Assembly: GCA_963556145.1 (NCBI GenBank)
Contig: OY744461.1
Location: 6,086,891-6,150,890, forward strand
DNA: 64,000 nt
Origin: Hygrocybe punicea
Lineage: Eukaryota; Basidiomycota; Agaricomycetes; Agaricales; Hygrophoraceae
Reading direction: 5' to 3'
The notes below the pieces were generated by a model that was not told where the DNA came from, ran no database searches, and worked only from the letters and a program-made list of their open reading frames with translations. This document shows, piece after piece, positions 56,623-64,000 of this stretch (the first letter of the stretch is position 1; each line of letters begins with the position of its first letter). A program made the position numbers and the translations under genes.

Positions 56623-58886
56623 ATCAATAACCACCCTCTTCCTCTCCCTGTGGAAGGGATCCACTCCAATGGTCATCCAGATGCTGGCCAACTTATCACT
56701 TCCTTTTTGGGAAATTCCCTTGATTACCAATCTCCCCATTTCAGTAAATTTTTGATTGCTGCCACTGTAGGATATAGGCTTTCTCCAGGGATTGATTCCC
56801 TTGGTGTTCCTTTTGAGCACGGAATTTTGTTAAATGCTTCCCTAGCTACAATAAATTCTCCAAGTGTCCCCCCTTCTTTGAGGATGGGACATTTAGTTTT
56901 TCAATTTTACCCTTTTGCTAACCCTTCTACTGAGGAGAACTTTTCTCCTCCCCCTGTCCCTCCTCCTTACATAGAGGATTTTTATTCATTTCCAGTAAAT
57001 ACTCGTGACCCTCACACGCACCCCAGAGATATTATTCCGCCCCTAGAAACGCCCCGTAACCCCGTTAACTTACCGGTCAAGCGGATTCCCACGGTTGGCC
57101 CTTCCATCCCTGCTGTCAAGCTCACTGGCGAGGACAACCGCAAATCGTCGTTGGTCAACGATGAGGCGCGCGGTTGGAGCCCAATTGAAGGCTGGGAATG
57201 GGACTACGAGGTGGGAAAAATCCCACTCCATCTGTTCACTGACAAACGACTTCCGCTACAGTACACGGAGCGTGGCTGTAAACACCCCTCCTCGACTACT
57301 ACTATGTCTCCGGAATATGCCTCGACCCTCACAGACTGTACTATGGACCCTTCCACAACCATGGACAACAATTTTTTTCATTTCTGGGGATCTGAAAACC
57401 ACTCAACGGCCCCCACCAACACCATTCACCATTCAGCATTCGATATCAGCCACGACCCATTCGAACATATGGATCACAATGATATGAGGCAGGTGATGAA
57501 CGGGAAGTGAAATGGCAAGGCTGCATGGTGTGTATGAAACATCCCACTCATGAAAAATGCCCGGAATCCACCTTACTCACAAAAAAGCCTTCCCTTGATG
57601 AATATACGGCCCCGGTGGCCACCGTCCAACTCGCACTACACATGGAACTTATGAATGAGCACCCCTCTATCCCTGACAGTGACCCCCTTGACGTTGATAT
57701 CCCTACTTCTCTGCGTGCGCCTCTAGTTACAACCCTCCTCAAATCCACTAACTATACGCCGGCAAATCATGAACATAGTGCCCCGGTGGTGCTCGTTTAT
57801 GACCATGGACTCCCACCTGGTCTCAATATGCCACTCGATGCCCACTTACGCGACACCTCGCCCGGTCTCATCAATCACTACCCAACTTCCGCAAAGACCC
57901 CCGAATTTACTTTCCCTTTGGATGACAACTGGGACTGGCCCATCGGCCAGGTCCGGTACATCAATCCCGTCATTCTCAAGCCGCCCCGTATGCTTGACAA
58001 CCACGCAGAGGTAAACTACGCATTTCCACCTCCTCCTCATGCCGAATTGGGATGTGAGCTAATTTCCTGGCCCCCCAGCGATCCGGACCTCTTATCAGAC
58101 GTCTCCAACCATGCCACCCCTGGTTCCGATGTAGGAGACATTTGGTTCCCTGCTACTACTTATTTGCCTACTCCCCCTATTAATCCTTTTAACAGTAGTG
58201 AGGATTTTGTATCTTTGGTTTCTAGCTCCCCTTCTCTGTCTTTTGAAGATTTATATGGTGATTTAGAATATTCTCCTAAGTCTCCCATATTTGAGAACAT
58301 TTTGCCAGATTTAAATAATAATTGTGATGATTATTTATATTCTTCAAGTAAATACATAGGTATTAAAGATACTTCTATGTCGGTAGATTCCCAATCATCT
58401 TCTTCCATTTATTTTGAGAGTGACTCTGAAAATAAGGCTGTCAAGATCCTAAGCCCCAAACCAGATCCACTCACCATCATTATTCCTCATACCACTTCCA
58501 TAAATTCATCTCTACCTCAGCCTTATCAGGAACCTGGATCTAGGACTAGGCCTATCAGTGTGTCCTCTTCTGAGGACATTAATTCATCTTCTGATGAATC
58601 CATGGACACAGACTCAGATGAAGAATTAGAATGGTTCGCTTGGACTAGGTCTGATTCCCCAGACTCAGAAGTAATAACAGAATTTAATTCAGACCTCAGT
58701 CAGGCCATTGAAGAAGCACAGCAACCACTAGATTCCCCTCCAGGTTTGATATCGCTTTTGCCTACAACACCCCACTTGAAGATATATCCTTGTTACAATT
58801 GCCACCTGTCTCAGACAATACTTGGTCCTTGCCAGAGGGTGAGGAAATCAATACCCCCTCTGATGAATACACCAGACTCCCATTTG
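56620..58886 (+). pseudogene. downstream coding region of the retroelement, broken by frameshifts and a Helitron
   Basis: Frame 56620-57510 overlaps the previous stop (TTTTATGA) and encodes LPVEGIHSNGHPDAGQLITS and FEHGILLNASLATINSP. From about 57490 coding moves to another frame (EVKWQGCMVCMKHPTHEKC, a knuckle-like C-x2-C...H..C) and runs through Ser/Asp/Pro-rich sequence. Near 58745 it moves again (FDIAFAYNTPLEDISLLQLP, then SLPEGEEINTPSDEYTRLPF) and is cut at 58886 by the Helitron end. The changes look like indels of decay. I see no reverse transcriptase motif. Confidence 0.6.
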
Positions 58887-58919
58887 ACTAGTGGGGTGTG
58901 GGCCATTGCTTTGCATGGC
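58887..58919 (-). other. Helitron copy 2 3' terminus: hairpin and CTAGT end
   Basis: The hairpin GCCATTGCTTTGCATGGC is at 58902-58919 and CTAGT at 58891-58887 on the minus strand. The base before it (G58886) gives C rather than the usual T after CTAGT. Confidence 0.85.
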
Positions 58920-58961
58920 AGGTTACTCGTCCCTTTTTCTTTTTAGCAATGAGAACAAATA

Positions 58962-60881
58962 TTAAAATTGAGCATATATAAAAAGTACAGCATTATTACA
59001 ATTACATGACAATAAATTAATATTTGAAAAGTCATCTATATCACCTTCATTAATGCAAAATGATCTTGTTGACATACCATCATGAAACCATACCATCCTG
59101 TTGACGAATATGCGGGCAGTAAAATGTGCATCACCAAAGTACACAATTCCTCTCAATGTGTAAGCAGTGGATATGTCATCAATTGACAAGTTTATAACTT
59201 GACTAATTATTAAATTCTCAATAGAGTCAACTGTAAACATGATTAGAGGTGGAATTTTGTTAAATGCAATAAATTTAGTAATCTCTCCCCAACACAATTG
59301 ACATTTGTGCCGTTGTCTATTAACTATGATTTGAGCAAAACATGCTGAGATTGTTCCAGAAAATGAATATGAACAATGAAAGATGGCGTCACATCTATCA
59401 TTTTCCAGAATGGTTATGTTTTCACAATTCATACATTTAAGACAAGTTGAAGTCATTGGTTCATTTGCTTTCATTATATAATGGGCCAAATCACTTATGG
59501 CAATGCCAACTTGACCATAAGGAAATATTTCGGGTTTATCTTGATGCAATAAATGTCTGATTGTATTTCTAACTGTTTCTAAATCTGTTGTGTGATTCTT
59601 GGATCGTTTGAATCCTAAGCTCAAAATCTTTAATATTTCATTGATGCTATTGAATCTTTTTTTCCAACTTGATGGATCTTCATTCCATATTGCTAGTAAT
59701 ATTGTAAAGAGTGAATCATAAGCACAGCTCCAATCTTGCGCATCCCATATAAACCCTTTTGGTTCATTTAATTCAATAGTACTTGTTTTTCGTCTTTTTT
59801 TCACTATGGAAGATGAACTTACAACTTGTTGTAATTTTCGTTTTTTATTTTGCAATACATTGGCCGTCGAATTTTTATGAGTGACAGTGATTGGAACAGT
59901 TCCTTTTGCAGGAACAAAGTTGAGGTTTCTGAAATCTGCCTTTTGATTTTTGTTCATAGGTTTAATTAATTGCCATGGAGAGGGCTGTGTTGTGTATTGA
60001 TTTAGTTGCTCCATGGCTTTCCATGCGATAGCATGATGAATGTTTTTTGGAATATATGACTTTCCTTTCCATTTTCTAAATTGATCAATGATAGAATTTC
60101 GCTGATCTCCTTTGACATGGTCTGGTAAGAGTCCTTGATATTTCAGTTTGGTAATCTCATCAAGCAGTTCTAATTCTCTGAATTCCTGCCTGAGATATCC
60201 AGAAGCACCCCCAGTAATTACTTTAGGATCAAAGCCTTGCATGATGATAGTTCCTGCTGCAGAAGCACTTCTTGATAAGCAAGTATAATAGGATTGGTGG
60301 TTTCTACAACTACTGAGGTCAACTACATTGTTAGGATGAGTACATCCTTGACATGCATAATCAGTCATTGCAAAATTAGGTAGTACCAACACTTGTTCTC
60401 TTGACAAAGATATCACATCATCATTGGGTAATGAGCACATGGTGGAAGTGACATGTTTTGTAATCGGCACAACATTTTCAGGAAGTCCTTCTATGTTAAT
60501 TTTTTTTGGAGGATTCAATAATCTGACAAATAAAGTGTCCAGTACAGTTTGTTGCTCAGGACCTATTGCACTCTGCCAACCCACAACTATGCCCTCTGCT
60601 CCTTTGGTAATGCAGCACTCTGTTGCATCATTGTTCCTCAGCATCACTGGCATGCCTACACATAAGTCCAATCTTCCTGGTATATGATCAGAGGATGATG
60701 CATGTGGTTGGCTCCAAAGTAGCTTTTGGAGTGAAGGTTCCAATATCTTTGTGTGTCGAATAGGATCCAAAATTGTTGACATGTGATGAGATTTTCTTTT
60801 GCTATTGGAACTAGTAGGATCATTCCATCTGTCTATGGAATAGAATGATGTTAATGGTCTCCTATTTTCAGCAGCAAAACA
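58962..60881 (-). pseudogene. Helitron copy 2: helicase C-terminus fused to USP-like domain, uninterrupted
   Basis: The frame is open from just after a TAA at 60882-60884 to 58962. It includes the last helicase motifs (ACQGCTHPNNVVDLSS) and the complete protease-like domain with DWSCAYDSLF and GDAHFTARIF. It lacks the TGA found in copy 1, so it shows that the two domains are one protein in the family. It is cut off from its N-terminal part by upstream stops. Confidence 0.8.
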
Positions 60882-63800
60882 TTAAATACCAAGTTCATTG
60901 ATTTTGTCTTTTTGTGCATTCAATGCAGTTACAACTGATACATTCCTGAATTTCTTTTGGGCTAATTTCGGATCATTTGGACCTTTTCCTGCAATGCGAG
61001 TACGAAGAAATGCAATATATTCTTCAGTACATGCTTTGTATCTCATGTTTTCCAATGCCTGTCTCAGTTGGACATCTTCTTTTGACTGATTGGTTTGTCT
61101 CATATTTTCACATAATATAACAACTGTTGTAATTTGATGCCAAAGAGCTTTGCCTATAGCAGCTTCCTGATTTGGTATAGTTTAACTGGAATTGATTTGG
61201 ACACCAACAGTTCCAGAGTACAAAGGAGCACCACTCATAGCTGGTGGAAGTTGGCCAAAATCTCCTGCAAATATCATATTAATGCCACCAAAGGGTTCAT
61301 CATAAACACCACGTGCTTTTGCACACTGAGCACTGATTTTATACATATCTCTGCAAGATAACATTGACACCTCGTCAATGAAAATGTAATCCACACCATC
61401 AAGATTGGCACATACTTGTGCAAGGGAACGAGATGATCCTCCCTGATTAATTCCCAGAATGGAGTGATATGTAGATCCATTAACAAGGGCAGCAGCACCA
61501 CCAGTTGGTGCAAGAACCACAAATCGATGATTTTCGTTGTGTTTACCAAAAAAACTAGTCAATGCTTTGATGACTTGTTATTTCCCTGTGCCTGCCACCC
61601 CACCAAGATACATGCGTAGCTTATCAGAACTGTTAATCAAGGTAGAGTGATTGGCAATGATATGAAATGCTCTCTTTTGGTCAGTGTTCAACTTGTAATC
61701 CTTGATAGTTACATCAATAAGATGACGATCAGCTCTGTTTGCAGGAATAAACAAATGGTTGATGTATGCTGCATCCACTATCTTGACATCATTATATTGA
61801 AAATTTCCCAATTTATTTATGGTTGCTGTGTTTGTTGGTAAATTTTTATTTCTGTCATCGATGATTTCCTTTTTCTTTGCAAGGACTGCAGCTCTCCAAA
61901 ATTTTGCTGATTGTACTACAGATGGTTCTATAGATATCAATGGTCCTATCTCTGGGGTACCATCAATACAATCATCGAGCCATCCTGACCTTTTCAAAGT
62001 TCTTTCAGCTATCAGCATTTGATCCTTCCTCTTTTGTCCTTTATGACCAAGTTTCAGGAGTATTTCCGTGTCATTATTGTCTTCATCAATGTTGTTGTGG
62101 AAGTCGTCGCCATTAAATGCTAATTCAGTAATGTGCATGTCATCCAGTTCATCAAGACCATTTGAAGTCGCCCATGAATACCTTATATCTGCAGTATTAT
62201 TCTTCTGACGTTTAGCAGAGAAATCATCTCTTGCATCCAAACAGTCATATCGCAGACCAAAGTATTTCATGATCTCCAGCTCTCTTTTAGAAAACTCATG
62301 GTCTATAAAAGCATTATCTCATGTTTGTAATTTACATTTGAGTTCCTTGCCACTTCTCCATGGCTTGAAAAACGTTAACATTGTACAACAATAATCTTCT
62401 CGATCACCACGGTCAGCCCTTGGCAAAGTATTTGGAATAAAATTAGGAACTATGAAGGGATCATTCCCTTTCATTTTGGCATGGTGGGTAAGATATTGTG
62501 GATGATTGGGATGTAAAGTATAATCATTTTCATTTTTTGTCAATTTATTAACATCAACTTCATTTGTTTTATCAGCTATTTCTGTGCCTGCATTTCTATT
62601 CAAACCATCAGGTTTTGGAATTTCATATCTCCATGAGTATATCATTATCAATGACATCAGACAAGTCGTCATCACTGGAGTCGTCAACATTAGCAGGTTC
62701 AGTGAAAGAGTCAGACAAATCATGACAGCCTAGATTGTCCAAAATATGGTTTTGCATGGGTTCTTTTCTGGCCCTTTTGGTTTTTGTTTTGGTGTGTCTT
62801 TTATTTGGTTCCATAGTGGCGAGACGTATCCAGTCATACAGTGATACATTATCATACAAGGCGGGTCTGAACATATAATTATTTACTTTGGAAAGTCCAA
62901 TGTATGCGCCATTATTCTTACCAATAACAACCTTTTGTGCATTGTTTTGGTCTTCACATATATTAGCAATTTCTTCATCAGACCATGCACTGATAACCTC
63001 TTTAACATAAGATCTCCAAAAGAATGGCACGAATTTATGACTGGTGTAGTGATCAGGATTTCCAAGGACATATAATGAAGCCATTGGAGCACCAATTTCC
63101 ATTTTGGAGGTGAGTGAATTGACTATTTGTGTAAACAGCTTTCTGACTTTGTCTTTTCTTTTCAGGTCGCCACCAATCATTTCGGAATTCTTATCAAAAA
63201 TACTTTTTATCACTTCAAAAATGCTATAGGTCTTCAAGGAGAATTTTGTAATATAATCTGTTATGTATGCAACTATGGCCTTTATAGCAGTACCTGATAA
63301 TAAGCTGGTCACATCAGAATTGCATCGTAGCATATATGTAACTTCAGGTGTCACCATGTTCATCCAAGGTTCACCATGCTTGAGGTTGAGAGCACCAGTA
63401 TTAGGTTCTACAAAGGTTTGTTGAAAGATATCACGGGGAAATCATCGTTTACATTCACCTTTCGAATTAAGACAATATGGCTTTTTTTTGCCGTCATGCC
63501 TGTTATGTACATTTAATCGCAATAAAAGATCATCTACAACATCTTGAAACCTTTGCCACCATGTTGATCTTTTGTCATGATATTGACAATTCATGGAACA
63601 ATTATATGATGGTGGATCTGGCATGACACATGTTGGTGGTTGATATTCAGGTTTCGACATTGTCTGTTCCATTTTCTGTGATACCTCATCTTTAGAACCT
63701 GTCATGAATTGTCCTACACACAAACTTTCCAAGTATTCCACTAATCTTTTCTGAAAGTCGGAATTTTCACCCATAATTTTGTCACGTATTTCCTGAGGTG

Positions 63801-64000
63801 TAAGGCATCCCTTTATCCACAACAGCATATGAAGATGCAAGGTAAGACGTCCTTGTTCCTCTACCGTTGCATAATAACCTGATGTGTTTCCGTACAGGCC
63901 AGGATGAGATTCATTTATTCCCAATATATGTTTGATGAACATTTCAGTAGTAAAGTGAAAGAAGCGGGCTCCAGCAACTGGATTGTTTGCAATTAGTTTG
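60882..64000 (-). pseudogene. Helitron copy 2: Rep and helicase N-terminal parts with multiple stops
   Basis: Compared with copy 1, in-frame stops lie at 60882-60884 (Gln codon), 61183-61185 (Gln), 61578-61580 (the Ser of the Walker A GKS), 62319-62321 (Trp) and 63442-63444 (Arg). Most are C-to-T or G-to-A changes; the Walker A one is C-to-A. The Rep HUH motif (LHLHMLLW) is preserved near 63830. This copy cannot make Rep-helicase. Confidence 0.88.

Larger units (their letters stand above)
58887..64000 (-). mobile_element. Helitron copy 2 (degraded, runs off the window)
   Basis: This copy is the same family and orientation as the one at 19253. The 3' end CTAGT is at 58891-58887 and the hairpin at 58902-58919. 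It is collinear with 19253-24360 at very high identity to the window end. It interrupts the retroelement coding region. Confidence 0.92.

Overview
The window looks like a transposon-rich accessory region of a basidiomycete (Agaricomycete-type) genome. The evidence is: genes split by short GT...AG introns of about 42-66 nt, a KDZ transposase with a CxC2 cysteine cluster, a TET/JBP-type dioxygenase, DUF6698 and DUF6570 proteins, a chromodomain Ty3/gypsy element, and two Helitrons. I see no ordinary housekeeping gene, tRNA or rRNA. No species can be named from this.

Main reading: positions 836-47119 (46.3 kb) are bounded by two long inverted repeats. The outermost ~220 bp are colinear in inverse orientation (both ends start CCAGTAACATTGG), and each end continues inward into an array of a ~44-bp repeat. 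I read this as one giant KDZ-type DNA transposon with cargo. From left to right it holds the KDZ transposase (1613-5173, minus), a TET/JBP oxygenase (5702-7081, minus), a foldback repeat (9.2-10.0 kb), a JmjC-like oxygenase with a huge acidic/proline linker (10946-16306, plus), a lineage-specific gene (16758-18996, plus), a nested Helitron that itself carries a nested gypsy element (19253 to at least 34112), a 7-exon unknown gene (35088-37009, minus), a palindromic minisatellite (37.4-38.3 kb), an ATP-grasp-like gene (38508-40329, plus), and two further unknown multi-exon genes (40792-42812 minus; 43716-44762 plus). A 170-bp tandem array precedes the right terminal array. Several promoters of these genes share CACGTG / TCACATG-type sites, which suggests common regulation.

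The nested gypsy (26768-33809, minus) is young. Its LTRs of 556 and 561 bp differ by three substitutions and one 5-bp unit, and a 5-bp target duplication (ATCGA) is present. It has gag and pol with a -1 shift at the gag stop, a C-terminal chromodomain, a Tf1-like self-priming site, and an extra antisense gene with a Zn2Cys6-like cluster. It interrupts an ORF that reads through once the insertion is removed.

Right of the terminal repeat lie a Cys/His-finger gene (47284-48575, minus), a broken DUF6698 gene (48608-50078, plus), another unknown gene (50819-52154, minus), and a decayed retroelement Gag/protease region (about 52.2-58.9 kb, plus). A second, more degraded Helitron copy (58887 to the window end) is inserted in that retroelement. 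Several genes carry nonsense or frameshift changes, so much of the region is decaying, although the KDZ gene is nearly intact.
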